Assembly (NCBI GenBank): GCA_033961575.1 | Contig: CM066731.1 | Coordinates: 84,093,501-84,157,500, forward strand | Reading direction: 5' to 3' | Length of the DNA: 64,000 nucleotides | DNA from: Aselliscus stoliczkanus | Taxonomy: Eukaryota > Chordata > Mammalia > Chiroptera > Hipposideridae | Part shown: positions 24,606 through 36,548 of the stretch, piece after piece | Position numbering within the stretch: position 1 is the first letter of the stretch | Layout of the letters: each line of letters begins with the position of its first letter | Program-made: the position numbers and the translations under genes | The notes under the pieces: generated by a model | Database searches by the model: none | What the model saw: only the letters and a program-made list of their open reading frames with translations | What the model was told of the DNA's origin: nothing

Positions 24606-24609
24606 AATA

Positions 24610-25139
24610 ATGATGAATGTGACAGAGGCTTCTAGTTGCCTTTCCAGTCCCACTTTACCATTTTTCTTAATAAAAAGACCTTAATGTTACAGAAAAGCCA
24701 AAATGTTCCAAGCTTAAGGAAAAAAAGAAGACACTACATTTCCCAGATGCCCTCCCCTTGTACAGATACAGATTAATGAGTGACAGTCATTCAGTAGGAA
24801 TTTTAGGTACCTTGCAAAGGAGGTTGCCTCAGCTTGCAAGGGTACCCTTTTGTACTTCTCCCTTCCTTTCATTTCTGACTCAACATGGTTATGATGGCCA
24901 GAGCTAGCCATTTTAAATCCACGAGGAAATGTGGAGAATAGAAGCAATGTACTAGGGAAGGTGGAGCCAATAGAAGACCACTGGGCCATTGGTCATACTG
25001 AAGCCATTTTATTAGGCCTGGACTGTCTGCCTGTGAAACTCATGCTACATGAGAGTGAGAAACACATACCTTGTTTTAGCCACTATATTTATGAACTCTC
25101 TCATTAGCAGCTAACTACAACCCTTAACTGGCACAAGAA
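24610..25139 (+). repeat. Ancient LTR-like relic inside the L2-like element
   Basis: ACTACATTTCCCAGATGCCC, CATTTCTGACTCAACATGG, GGACTGTCTGCCTGTGAAAC and TTTTAGCCACTATATTTATG, then GCAGCTAACTACAACCC. The ending resembles old MaLR or similar LTR 3' ends. It sits between two stretches of one L2-like element, so it was probably inserted into it. Confidence 0.35.
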
Positions 25140-25600
25140 TGGGCCAGCAAAGAAGGCTGAGGATTGGCCAGGGGTAGAGAGATGATGGGATCCTAACAGG
25201 CTGAGTGGAAAAACAAAAGTGTTTTCAAGAGGAAAACTGGGTCAAATCCTTTTAATAACCTGGGTAAGAAAAGGACTGAGAAATGACCATTGGACTTGGT
25301 GACACAAAGGCCATTGGTGAGCTTCACAAGCGTGAGTTTGTTAATAGGTGATAGTAAAAGTCTGAATAGGGTAGGTTTGAGAAATAACAAGAGAAGTGGC
25401 CATAGACAATTCTTGGATTTAGCTAATAAGAAAGGAAAAAATGGGGTGTTAGCTGGAGGTGGGATGTGGGGGTCAGATGTAAATTTTAAGATGATAGTTT
25501 TTTGGATGATCATAGGAATGATCCAGTAGAAAGGGACAAGAGGTAACACAGGAAGGAAGCTAGGACCTCTGTCAGGGTGGTGTCCATGAGGAGATGACGA
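25140..25600 (+). repeat. L2-like LINE relic, second part
   Basis: GAGAAATGACCATTGGACTTGG, AAGGCCATTGGTGAGCTTC, ATAGACAATTCTTGGATTTAGC and GGAATGATCCAGTAGAAAGGG continue the same ancient element as 23553-24605. Confidence 0.45.
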
Positions 25601-25794
25601 GGGTATAGCCTGAGTCCATGCTCAGTGATGAGGCACACCCTCCCTCTCCCTTTGCTTCAGTTGCCAAGTTCTATACCTCTGACAACACAGGCCATGCCCT
25701 CCTGTACACATTCATCGCTCCCTTTTCACAACATTCACTGTGCCAATAATTACACCCTAAATCCACATACCTTAGCATACAACGTGATAAGGAG

Positions 25795-25965
25795 AAAAGA
25801 ATTTGAGTCTGAAGTCAGACAGATCTATGTTTGAAGTCCTGCTCTGCCACTAACTAACTGAGTCCTTAGATGAGTTCTTAACTTCCCCATGCCTTCTCAG
25901 CAGTATAATTCTGCCCCTTGAAGTTCCTGAGAGAAATAAATGACACATGTACAAAAGCACATGGT
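25795..25965 (+). repeat. MIR SINE relic
   Basis: GTCTGAAGTCAGACAGATC, then GTCCTGCTCTGCCACTAAC, then ATGAGTTCTTAACTTCCCC, then GAGAAATAAATGACACATG, in full MIR core order. Confidence 0.7.
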
Positions 25966-25969
25966 AAGC

Positions 25970-26750
25970 TGCCCTGCAAGGTTACCTACTGCAATCATTA
26001 ATCACTCTTCTTTACATGCTTTTTTAACTCGGTGACTTCTAGGTGCTGTGCAATGAGACAGGAGCAAAAATAGGAAAGGTTATTACTGTCTGTGAACACA
26101 GAAAATGTCCATGTACCTAGGAGGTGTTTTTATGGCTTCACAATTTTTTTTAGGTGATCTGCTCAGATAAAGATAACTTTGGTACTTTCCTTATGTGATT
26201 TAAAGAAAACTAAAGCAGGGACTTTGCTTTATATGATTTAGAGAACACTAGAGCGAAGTGTGTGCCTTACACAACCTCTGTAACAGCTGCTGTGACATTT
26301 GTGACAGGAAGGATTTCTCCCTACCTGAGCACACTGGCACGTAGGCTCTTACCCAGGGCAAAGATCTTCCGGATACATTCATCACCGGAACCTGTGCCAA
26401 GTGATTTTCTCTGCCTTTATCATGTCACGTCCCAGCCCTCTGCCTGCTCTATTATGTGCAAATGATTAAACATATTTTCTGCCATAGGTAAAAAATATAT
26501 TTCCCACTGGATATAGCAAAGGCCCTATGACTTTATCCTGGAAGGGTGAGTCTATAATTCTGAGTGACTTTGTGGGATAGATAAAAAGACAAGAAGTCAT
26601 TGTGTTGATGGTTTCATAACTTGCAGTTTCTATTGGCATAAAGGAAAATATACTCAGTATGCTACTTCTGGACAAAATTGAGATTGGAGGACTCTATTCA
26701 GAAATAATTTTGACATCAGAGGCTTTGCGCATGTTGTCGTACTCCCTGGG
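25970..26750. other. No gene or repeat recognised
   Basis: About 780 bp without a nameable feature. Open frames on both strands near 26262-26675 are under 70 codons and unrecognised. Confidence 0.35.
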
Positions 26751-26754
26751 GTGC

Positions 26755-27065
26755 CTTCTCTTACCTGTTCACCTAGATATCTTCAACTCTTGCTTCAGTG
26801 CTCTGCTCATATGTCACTCCAAATGGACGTCATCTGCATTCTCTTCTTTGGCTAAGTAAACAGTGACTCCTATGATTTACAAAGCTCCAGGGCTTATTGC
26901 TATCAAAGCATTTATCACACTGCATTTTAATTTTGCATTTAATAATCTATTTCAGAGAGAGAAAGAGAGAGAGAGACCTTGAGTGTTTCCTGACGGTTAT
27001 TTTTTATCCCTGAAACTTCAGTGCCTAGTACACAGTAAATATTCAGTAAATAGTTGGTGAATTCA
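26755..27065 (+). repeat. L2 LINE 3'-end relic
   Basis: CTTCAGTGCTCTGCTCATATG, CAAAGCATTTATCACACTGC, CAGTGCCTAGTACACAGTAAA and TATTCAGTAAATAGTTGG follow the L2 3' end order. A GA-rich run at 26955-26976 interrupts it. Confidence 0.6.
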
Positions 27066-27440
27066 TCTCTAATTCAACAAAGTTAGCTTTTAAGAAGAAG
27101 CTTAATATGACACTGCCAACACTCAAGAATTTTTTTCAATTATTAAATATGTTTGAAACAAGTATATATCATATAGTACACATACACTATACTACACACA
27201 CACCTATAATACACCAAAATGGTACAGAAAATACAACAAAATGATACAGTATTTCTGAGAGGTAGACTTATTTTATTTTCTTCTTTGATTTTGTTGAGTT
27301 TACCAAAAGTTCAACAATAAACATACTACTTTCAAAATTTTTAAGTAATAGTAAACTTAAGGTATTTGTGCTATTTAATGATGATGACAAGCCACTAACT
27401 AACTGCCCTCTAGTAGAATATTTGCTTGGCAGCATATTGT
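27066..27440. other. AT-rich spacer
   Basis: No gene or named repeat. Includes a short run of CACACTATACTACACACACACC at 27180-27203, which is low-complexity. Confidence 0.3.
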
Positions 27441-27605
27441 CTAGTAATAGTATGGCATTTTGCAATTTTCTTAACCTCTTGGAGATTCGGTTTTATCTAT
27501 AAAATATGTGGATTAAATAGGTTGTTGTGATGATTAAATAAAACCACACATAAAAATGCCTTTTGTAGTAGTCAATACATAGCAGGTGTTCAATTAAAGA
27601 AGGCA
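27440..27605 (+). repeat. MIR SINE relic
   Basis: TTTTCTTAACCTCTTGGAG, TTTTATCTATAAAATATGTGG, GTTGTTGTGATGATTAAAT and ATACATAGCAGGTGTTC match MIR order to its 3' end. Confidence 0.65.
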
Positions 27606-29380
27606 GTAGGGTTGGGCATGCTGTTTTTAGAAATGTAGTTTATAGTCAGGGAACCAAAAAAATTATGTTTAGTAAAAATAGAGAAACGACTGCTTGTAAG
27701 CCACTATAACAGATGTAATTTCTCACTGGAACATAGGGCTACTCCAGACCAGCTTCCATAGAAATAGACATGAGGCAGACAATGACATCCCTGGAAACCT
27801 AAGTTTCACCCCACCCAGAGACCAGCAAAATTGATATGTATAAAAACAACTAAGAACAAGAAAGAAAAGCAGCAGCTACCAGTAGCAGCCACACAGCAGA
27901 AGCAATCACGGTTACTAGTGGCCTGCTCTGCAGACAAAACTACCACTTTTCACCACTGAAGAAACCAAGGAACAGTGCAGTCACTGTGGATACCCTGCAG
28001 ATTTCACTGGCTTTGCCCCAGAAATATTTATAATTGCTAATGCCAGCTGCCCGGGTCTCTCTCCACTCCTTCCACCATCCATTCCGGCCAGAGCCCAGGA
28101 GCCACATCTACAGCCGTCCCAGACCTCTGCATCTGGATGAGTGCAAAACATTGGCCTAAACCTCTACATCTGACATCTACTGCCATGTTCAGGTTCACAG
28201 GTAGCCATTCCAGCTGCACACCTGCATGCCACCAGCCTGAGGCTCTTTATCAGTCTCCACTGCTCTATACCCATGGCAAGACCCACTAGCCATAGTAGTG
28301 CATTCTGACAGCCAGGGCCACAACAGCTGCCAGTGCTCCTGCAGTTAGTTCCAGCCCTTGTTGCCTGTACTGGCCCCCACCACTATGTATGTACTTAGTC
28401 TCTGCCATTACACATGCACCTGCAGCTGACCCCTGTGGCCCAGTGTATGCATGCCACTGGCTCTGACGACTACTTCTGCTTTCCTCAGTACCTAGCTGCT
28501 GGACCTGGAGGTACTGATGAGAAACCCAACAGCTCTTGCAAACTATGAGAAAACCCCTGTAGCACTTGCCAAGGACCATGTGGTTGCTGATGCTGTGAAC
28601 CCCAATAACCTGAGTCAATGAACCACTAGTCTCCCCCAGAAGTGGTGCTGCCACACACCCCTACATTTGGCACCCTTCACCACTAAACTTAAGGTCACAG
28701 CATGTTCCAGCAGGCCCCCACCTACAGGAGAAAGTCATCCCTGACTGAAGTCAGTCCATAACATCTAGAAAAGGTAATATATTTTTCAAATGTGCAGACA
28801 CCTACACCAGACTATGGCTATTACAAAGAATCAGGGAAACATAACCCCCCACCCCCAATGAATACAGTGAATTGACTCAAAAATTTGGAGATACAGTGGA
28901 TTGACCAAGAGAGAATTCAAAATCACTGGAAAAAAAAATGCTCAGAGAGCTGCAAGAAAACATGGATAAACAATTTAACAATAGCAGGAAACAAAATAAG
29001 TACAACAAAAAGATAGAAAACAAAATCAAACAGAAATTTTGGAACAGAAGAATACAATAACAGAACTGGAATCAGACTAGACTAAACAGAAGTAAACTTA
29101 AAGCTAGATCCTTTCAAATTATTCAATCAGAAAACCAAAAATTAAAAAAGAAAAAAAAAAGAAATCCTAGGGATCTTATGGATCATGATTAAAACAAACA
29201 ATGTGGATTCCCAAAGAAGAAGGGACATATTGTAGAAAGGGATAGAAAACTGATTAAAGTAAATAAAGGCTGAGAACTTCTCAAACTTGGGTGAGATTTA
29301 GATATCTAAATTGATGAAACTGATAGGCCACCCAGCATCTCAATCTGAACCAATCTTATCCAAGACACATTATAATAAAA

Positions 29381-29599
29381 TTGATTAAAATCAAAGACAA
29401 AGAGAGACTTTTAAGAAGAGCAAAAGAAAAAAATTTTCTCTCATACAAGGGAACCCCCAAAAGGCTATCATCAGATTTCTCAGCACAGACCTTGCCAGTC
29501 AGGGGAAAATGGGATATTATATTCAAAGTGTTGAAAGAAAGAAACTGCCAACTAAAATACTTTCAGCAAAGTTGTTCTTCAAAAAGGAAGGTGAGATAA
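29381..29599 (+). pseudogene. L1 ORF1 C-terminal remnant
   Basis: A 72-codon open stretch within the L1 above. The wording KIKDKERLLRRAKEKN, then SDFSAQTLPVRGKWDIIFKV, matches the C-terminal part of an older L1 ORF1-type protein as also found at about 48420-48600 in the other long L1. Stops bound it on both sides, so it is a relic of the RNA-binding ORF1 protein. Confidence 0.55.
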
Positions 29600-32335
29600 A
29601 GACTTTCCAAAACAAAAGCTGAAGGAGTTCATCACCACTAGACATGACTTAAAAGAAACGCTGAAAAAAGTTCAACTTGAAATGAAAGTACATAACAACA
29701 AATAAATAAATAACACACTGATAAAGGCAAGTATATAGACAGACTTAGAATACTCTAATAGTATAATATGGAGGTGTTTTAACCATTTAACTCTAATATA
29801 ATGGGAAAAGGACAAAAGTATTAAAAATAGCTATAGCTACCACAATTTCTGAATGGACACACAATATAAAATATGTAAAGTGTGACAAAAAAACATAAAA
29901 TGTAGGTAAGGGGAAACAAAAGGGTAGTTTTTGTTTGTTAGTTTTGTATGTGGTTGAAGTTATTAGCCTAAAATAGACTGTTATATCTATGAAGACATTT
30001 TAAGTACGCCTCAGGATAATCACAAAACAAAAACATGGTGTATATACACAAAAGATAAAGCGAAGAAAATCAAAATATACTACTATGGAAAATTGTCAGT
30101 TCACAAAAGAAGACAGCAAGAGAAGATGAAAAGAACAAAGGAAGTACAAAAACAGCCAGAAAACAATTAACAAGATGCTAAGTCCTTACTTATAAATAAT
30201 TACTTTAAGCATAAATAGATTAAATGCTGCATCAAAAGGCACAGAGTGCCTGAATGATATTTTAGAAAGACAAAATATATGCTGCCTACAAGTCTCACTT
30301 TAGCTTCAAGAAACATATAGACTCAAATAGAAGGAGTAAAAAAACAACTTTAAGTCAAAAACTGTAAGAAGAGACAAAGAAGGTCATTATATAATGATAA
30401 ATGGGTTAATTCATCAAAAGGATACATTAGTAAATATATACACACTCAACATCAGATCAGCTAAATATAAAAAAAATCAAATAAAAAAAAACAGATTTGA
30501 AGAGGAAAATAGTGAACAATACAATAATAGTAGTAGGATTCAGTATCTCACTTTCAACAATGAATAGATCATCCAGAGAGAAAAATCAATAAAGAAATGT
30601 TGGACTTTAACTATACTTTAGACCAAATAGACCTAACTAACATTCCATTGACAGCAGCCCAATATACATTCTTCTCAATCACACATGGAGTATTCTCCAG
30701 GATAGATCACATATTAGATCACAAAACAAGTCTCAGCAAATTTTAAAAGACTGAAATTATACCAAGTATCTTTTCCAATCAAATGGTATGAAACTAGAAA
30801 TCAGTAACAGGAGGAAGACTGAAAACTCACAAATATGTGAAATTAAACAACATACTTACGAATGACCAGTGGGTCAAAAAAATCAAAAGGAAAATCAAAA
30901 AATATATTGAAACAAACACAAATTGAAATACTGCATGTTAAAATTTATGGGATATAGCAAAAGTAGTGCTCTGAGGGAAGTTTGTAGGGAGAAATGTCTA
31001 CATTTAGGAAAAAAAGAAATATCTCAAATAAATAACATAACTGTACACCTCAAAAATTAGAAAAACAAGAACAAACTAAGCCCAAAGTCAGCAGAAGGAG
31101 GGAGATAACAAAGATCAGAGCAGAAATAATTGAAATGGAGACCAGAAAAATAATAGAAAAGATCAGTGAAACTAAGAGTTAATTTTTTTGAAAAGATAAA
31201 CAAAATTGATAAACCGCTAGCTAGACTTACCAAGAAACAAAAAATAACTCAATTACATAAAATTATAAATTAAAAAGTAGATAATACAACTGATACCACA
31301 AAATACAAAGGATCATAACGGACTGCTATCAAAAATTATACACCAACAAATTGGACAACATACTAGAAATTGATGAATTCCTAGAATTTATCAAGTCTGA
31401 AATATGAAGAAATAGAAAATCTGAACAGATAAATAACAAGTCAGGAGAGTTAATGACTAATTAAAAACCTTCCAAAAAAGAAAAACCCAGGACGAGGTGG
31501 CTTTACCTGTGAATTCTACCAAATATTTAAAGAAGTATTAACAACAATTCCCCTGAAACTCTTCCAGAAAACTGAAGAGAAGAGAACACTAGCATTACCC
31601 TGATATCCAAGCTAGATAGAGTATTATGAAAAAAAGAAAACTACTGGCCAGTACCCCTGATGAACATAGATGCAAAAATGCTCAACAAAATACTAGTAAA
31701 CTGAGTTAAACAGCACATTAAAAGGATCTACACCATGATCAAGTGGAATTTATCCCTGATACACAAGGATGGTTCAACATATGTAAATCAGTAAATGTGA
31801 TGCACCACATTAATAGAATGAAAGACTATCATCATATGATCATCTCAATAGATGCAAAAAAAAAAAGCATTTGAAAAAATTTCAACATACCTACATGAAA
31901 AAGCTCTCAAAAAACAGGGTCTAGAAGGAACACACCTCAAGATAATAAAGGCCACGTATGACAAACCCACAGCTAACATTATACTTGACACTGAAAGGTT
32001 GAAAGTTTTTCCTCTAAGGCCTGGAACAAGACAAGGTGTCCACTCTCACCACTCCTATTCAACATAGTACTGAAATCTCCAGACAGAGCAATCATGCAAG
32101 AAAAAGAATAGCCATCTAAATTCCAAAGAAATAAGTAAAATGATCTGCTTGCTGATGGCACAATCATATATAGAAAGAGAAAATTTTAAAGGCTCTACCA
32201 AAAAACAAAAACCCTGTTATACCTAATAAATGAATTCAGCAATACAGGATATTTAGCAATACAGGAAGTCAGCAATTTCAGGATACAAAATCAACATATA
32301 AAAATCAGTTGCATTTCAAAACACAAAAATGAAAG

Positions 32336-32590
32336 GAAGTTCAGGGAGCTGGGTGAAAAAGTTGAAGGGATTGAGAAATACAAATTGGTAGTTACAAAAT
32401 AGCCATGGAGATGTAAAGTACAGCATAAAGAATAGTCAATAATGTAGCAACAACTATGTACACTGCCAGATGGGTACTAGACTAACAGGGGGATCACTGC
32501 ATAGATTATATGAATGTCTAACCACTATGCTATACCCCTGAAACTAATATAAAATAACATTGAATGTCAACTGTAACAAAAAAAAAATAA
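32336..32590 (+). repeat. L1 3' UTR tail inserted in L1 ORF2
   Basis: GGGTGAAAAAGTTGAAGGG, GGTAGTTACAAAATAGCC, CACTATGCTATACCCCTG and AACTAATATAAAATAACATTG match the 3' UTR tails at 11813-12075 and 49560-49800. It ends in an A-run at 32578-32587, followed by a purine-rich run to 32620. ORF2 sequence resumes at about 32625, so this is a short later L1 insertion. Confidence 0.75.
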
Positions 32591-32659
32591 TTCAAAAAGA
32601 AGGAAGAAAGAGAAAGAAAAGAATCCTGTTCACAGTAGCATTAATAACAATAAAATACT

Positions 32660-32779
32660 GGGCCGGCCGAGTAGCACCAGTGGTTAAGAATTGGCTTGGG
32701 ATGCCAGCGGCCCCAGTTCGGATCCCACATATGAGGGTGAGTGACACTGCCTTCTAAAAAAATAAATAAATAAATAAAA
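32660..32779 (+). mobile_element. Short type-B SINE in L1 ORF2
   Basis: GGGCCGGCCGAGTAGCACC head, GTTAAGAATTGGCTTGGG, box-B-like CAGTTCGGATCCC, CACATATGAGGGTGAGTG, CTGCCTTCT and an (AAAT)n tail. Duplication AATAAAATACT at 32649-32659 and 32780-32790. Disrupts the L1 ORF2 remnant. Confidence 0.9.
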
Positions 32780-33136
32780 AATAAAATACTTATGAATAAA
32801 TTTAACCAAGGAAGTGAAACATTTATACCAAAAACTATCAAACATTGAGAAAGAAAACTGAAGAAGACACAAAAAAAATATCTCATGTCATGGATCAGAA
32901 GAGTTCATACTTTTAAAATGTCCATACTATCCAAAGCCATCTATAGATTCAATGCAATACCTATCAAAATTCCAATGGCATTTTCACAGAAATAGAAAAA
33001 AATTCATAAAATTTGTAGGGAACCATAAAAGACCCCAAATAGCCAAAACGATCCTGAGAAAGAACAAAGAGGGAGGCATCATACTTTCTGATTTCAACCA
33101 GTGTTATAAAGCTATAATTAAAACATACTAGCATAA

Positions 33137-33296
33137 GGGCCGGCCGAATGGCTCAGTTGGTTAAGAGCTCACTCAAGAGTGCGAGCTGAGCTCTGAGCAG
33201 CAGCAGTTCGATGCCCAGCCTGAGCTGAGCTGCCGCTAAGCTGCCAACAGGTGGCAGGATGGCTCAGTGTAAAAAAAACACACACACAAAAAAACC
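33137..33296 (+). mobile_element. Rhin-type SINE (type A) in L1 ORF2
   Basis: GGGCCGGCCGAATGGCTCAG, GTTAAGAGCTCACTC, box-B-like CAGTTCGATGCCC, CTGAGCTGAGCTGCC and an A/CA-rich tail. Duplication CATACTAGCATAA at 33124-33136 and 33297-33309. Second SINE within the same L1. Confidence 0.92.
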
Positions 33297-34101
33297 CATA
33301 CTAGCATAAAAATAGATAATACACCAATGGAACAGAATTGAGAACCCGAAAAATAAACCCTTACAAGTATTTGACAAGGGTTCTGACACCAAAAGCACAA
33401 GTAACAAAAACAAAAATAGTAACAAAAACAAAAATAAACAGTGGGACTACATCAAACTAAAAAGTTTCTGCACAGCAAAAGAAACCATCAACAAAGTGAA
33501 AAGACAACATATAAAATAGGAAAAATATTTGTAAACCATAAATCTGATAAGAGAGTCATATTCAAAATATATAAAGAGATCACACAATTCAATAGCAAAA
33601 TCAAATAATCCAATTAAAAAATAGAGAAAGGATCTGAATAAATATTTTTCCAAAGAAGATATACCAATAGCCAACTGGTACCTAAAAAGACACTCAACAT
33701 CTCCAGACATTAGCGAAATGCAAATTAAAACCACAATGAGATATCACCTCAAAACCACAATGAGATATTCTACCCTTTGATGGAATGGCCATCATCAAAA
33801 AAATAAGAGAGAGCAAATACTGGCATGGAACTGGAGAAAAGGGAACCCTTGAGCACAGTTGGTGGGATTATAATTTGGTACAACCACTAAGGAAAACAGT
33901 ATAGAGGTTCCTCAAAAAGTTAAGAATAGAAGTACCATATAATCCAGCAATTCCACTTCTGGGAACATATCCAAATGAAACAAAACCACTAACTCAGGAA
34001 GATATCTGCACCCTCATGTCCATAGCATTATTTCCAAAGCTAAGTCATATTGTTTAACAGCCTAAATGTCCACTGATGGATGAATGGATAAAGAAGTTGT
34101 G

Positions 34102-34112
34102 ATATGTGCGCG

Positions 34113-34149
<37 letters not shown>
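34102..34149. repeat. (CG)n(CA)n alternating purine-pyrimidine tract
   Basis: ATATGTG followed by six CG and about fourteen CA dinucleotides: 48 bp of unbroken purine-pyrimidine alternation inside the L1 3' part, a composition known to favour left-handed Z-DNA. The CG block is unusual because CpG normally decays in mammalian repeats. Confidence 0.9.
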
Positions 34150-34151
<2 letters not shown>

Positions 34152-34699
34152 GGATATTATTCAGCCACAAAAAATGCACAAGTACTGCCATTTGCAATAA
34201 CATGGATAGACCTCAAAGACATTTTCCTAAGTGAAATAAGTCAGACAGAGAAAGACAAATACTGTATGACCTCACTAACAAATAGAATTAAAAAAAAAAA
34301 AAGACAAAGAAAAAGAAAAAGCCACCAAATGCATAGAAAAAGAGATCAGGTTTGTGATTATTGAAGGTAAGGAGTGGGAAAGAGAAGTAATTGGAGGAAG
34401 GTGGTGGAAAAGTATAAACTTCCAGTTATAAGATACGTAAGACTTAGGAATGTAATGTACAACATGATGACTATAGTTAACACTGCTGCACTGCTGTGTA
34501 AGAAATTGTTAAGAGAATATGTCCTAAGAGTTCTCATCCCAAAGAGAATTTTTTTTATTTTTATTGTATCTATATGAGATGGTGGATGTTACTAAACTTA
34601 TTGTGGTAATTATTTTACAATACAAGTAAATCAAATTGTCATCCTATTCACCTTAAAATTATATAGTGATGTATGTAAATTATTTCTAACTAAAACTAG

Positions 34700-35095
34700 A
34701 AGAAACAAAAGGACAGGCAGAAATCTGGATTTTATGTATATTTTTCTCTCAGTTTTTAACTCAATTTTTAAAATCAAAAAAATATTGTGTAGGTCAAACA
34801 AATCCCATGTGTACTGCCAGTTTACAATCTCTGATTTTATCTCTAGCTAGAGTGATTTAGATAAACCTAAACATCCTAAGACTAAATTGTATCAGACTGA
34901 CAAAAATGTTTTGTCCCAGATAGATTCCTTGGCCCCTTGGTCAACTGCTGGTCACCCCACTTCCTCTGAGACTTTCCTGGACCCCACACAGAGATGCAAT
35001 AGGAAAACAATATGGCTTATTGGGGGGGGGGGGGGCTGCCACATCCCCAGCAGCCAATTTCCCTGGTGGACATAGGAAGCTGGAATCCTTTCAGG
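34700..35095. other. Unrecognised, with a 14-G run
   Basis: No gene or repeat named. A run of 14 G lies at 35022-35035. Runs of this kind are unstable and also error-prone in sequencing. Confidence 0.5.
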
Positions 35096-35099
35096 TGTT

Positions 35100-35300
35100 A
35101 TCCTCCATATTTAGGCAACGTTTTTCAACAATAGGTATATTGTAGAATCACCTAGAGGGCTTTAAAAAAAAATTGCTATTTTCCCAGACACCTCCAAAAC
35201 CAATTTAATTGGGGTATCTGAGGATGAGGACTCTGGGCTCCCGCAGTTTGTTAAAGCTCTCCAGCTAATTCTAATGTGCAGCCATGGTTGACAATTACTC
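35100..35300 (+). repeat. hAT-Charlie fragment (MER5-like)
   Basis: TATTGTAGAATCACCTAGAG, CAATTTAATTGGGGTATCTG, AGCTAATTCTAATGTGCAGCC and TGGTTGACAATTAC follow the same order as the split element at 5655-5935. Ancient non-autonomous DNA transposon. Confidence 0.5.
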
Positions 35301-35672
35301 TCTATGAAAGCTCTGTAGTCTTAGAAATTCTCCTGCTAAATGCGAAAAAATTGAGCAAAAGTAAAAATTAAAATAATTACCTGTCACCAATATCTCTAGA
35401 ATAAATTAATTTGAGAGCTGATTTCAAACCTGGCTGGCTACCTAGGGCAGGCAGGGGACTCCAGAGTATTAAGTCACTGTCCATAGATGACTAGGAGTGA
35501 GAAGATGAGGAGTAGGGGAGAGGGAGCAATGTGAAGGATTCACAGTAACACAGTTGTGTCTGAGTTCATTCTTGAGGCTAACTCACCCACAGGCCAGGGG
35601 GCACTGTCTCCCAAGATGAAGGAGGAATCCACCTGTTCACCCACTTTCCACTACACAGAAGGCTGAAGTCAA
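35300..35672. other. No gene or repeat recognised
   Basis: About 370 bp between the MER5-like relic and a truncated L1, with nothing that I can name. Confidence 0.35.
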
Positions 35673-36548
35673 AAGTATCTCAAAAAACTGGAAATGGAAC
35701 TATCTTTTGACCCAGCAATTCCACTCCTAGGTATTTATCCCGAAAAACCCAAGACACGCTAATTCAAAAAAATATATGCACCCCTTTGTTCATTGCAGCG
35801 CTATTTACAATAGCCAAGACTTGGAAACAACCAAAATGCCCATCGGTAGATGACTGGATTAAGAAATTGTGGTACATTTATACCATGGAGTATTACTCCG
35901 CTATAAAGAAGAATGAAATCATACCATTTGCAATGATATGAATGGACCTAGGGAACATTATGCTAAGTGAAATAAGTCAGTCAGAGAAAGACAAATACCA
36001 TATGATCTCACTTATATGTGGAATCTGAAAAACTGAATGAATGAGCAAAGTAAACAGAAACTGTCTCATAGATATAGAGGAAAAACAGGGTTACTAGTTG
36101 GGAGGGGGGTGGGGATGAGGGAGAAGGGGAAGGGATTAGACAGCATAAATAGGCAACTACAATACTGCCACAGGGATATGAAAGACAGTTCGGGGAATAT
36201 AATTAATAATGTTGTAAATATTTTGTGGGGTGTCAGATAGTCACATGTCTTGTTGGAGAGACCATTTCATGGATGGAGTAGAGGCTTGAACACTGCACTG
36301 TACACCTGAAGCTGAGGTTGTATAATATTGTATACCAACTGTAATTGAATATATATAGATAGTTACGGGATGTGGATTATACTGTGGAAGGGAGTCAGAG
36401 GAAGTGTAATAGATGTATATGATATGGGGGGGAGGAGTGGGGTGGCGAATTGGGGGAGGGGGGTTGTCACTTTGAGGGGTAAAAAGTATAACTATTGCAC
36501 TGTGTTGTACACCTGAAACTAATTAAAAATAAATAAATTTTAAAAAGA
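35673..36548 (+). repeat. 5'-truncated L1 insertion (younger 3' UTR type)
   Basis: About 870 bp: the ORF2 end (GGAACTATCTTTTGACCC, AATTCCACTCCTAGGTATTT, ACATTTATACCATGGAG, GTGAAATAAGTCAGTCAGAG, ATATGATCTCACTTATATG), then a 3' UTR with GGGAGGGGGGTGGGGATGAGG, GGCAACTACAATACTGCC and a terminus at TGTTGTACACCTGAAACTAATT plus an AT-rich tail. It is less decayed than the L1 at 27.7-34.7 kb. Its tail matches the L1 insert inside the mariner at 47449-47900. The protein product is absent. Confidence 0.85.

Larger units (their letters stand above)
30180..34250 (+). pseudogene. L1 ORF2 pseudogene (endonuclease/reverse transcriptase)
   Basis: Remnant of the L1 ORF2 protein that nicks target DNA and copies RNA. 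Recognisable stretches run from the endonuclease start (TTAAATGCTGCATCAAAAGG) through the reverse-transcriptase region (31.4-32.3 kb, for example [17 protein letters not shown] and [21 protein letters not shown] at 31867-32040) to the C terminus (33.4-34.25 kb). Many stops and frameshifts break it. The usual catalytic FADD segment falls near 32135-32165, where the wording has become LLADGT-like, so the key aspartates are not intact. Confidence 0.7.
27720..34700 (+). repeat. Long decayed L1 LINE with nested insertions
   Basis: Reads as one plus-strand L1: a GC-richer 5' region (27.72-28.85 kb), an ORF1 remnant (about 28.85-29.7 kb), an ORF2 remnant (about 30.2-34.25 kb) and an L1MA/MB-like 3' UTR (34.3-34.7 kb: TGTACAACATGATGACTATAG, TTCACCTTAAAATTATATAG). 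ORF2 wording includes CTGCCTACAAGTCTCACTTTAG (endonuclease QETH region, diverged), CAAAATCAACATATAAAAATCAG, and TCTATAGATTCAATGCAATACC. Frames are broken throughout. An L1 tail and two SINEs interrupt ORF2. The 5' limit is approximate. Confidence 0.75.
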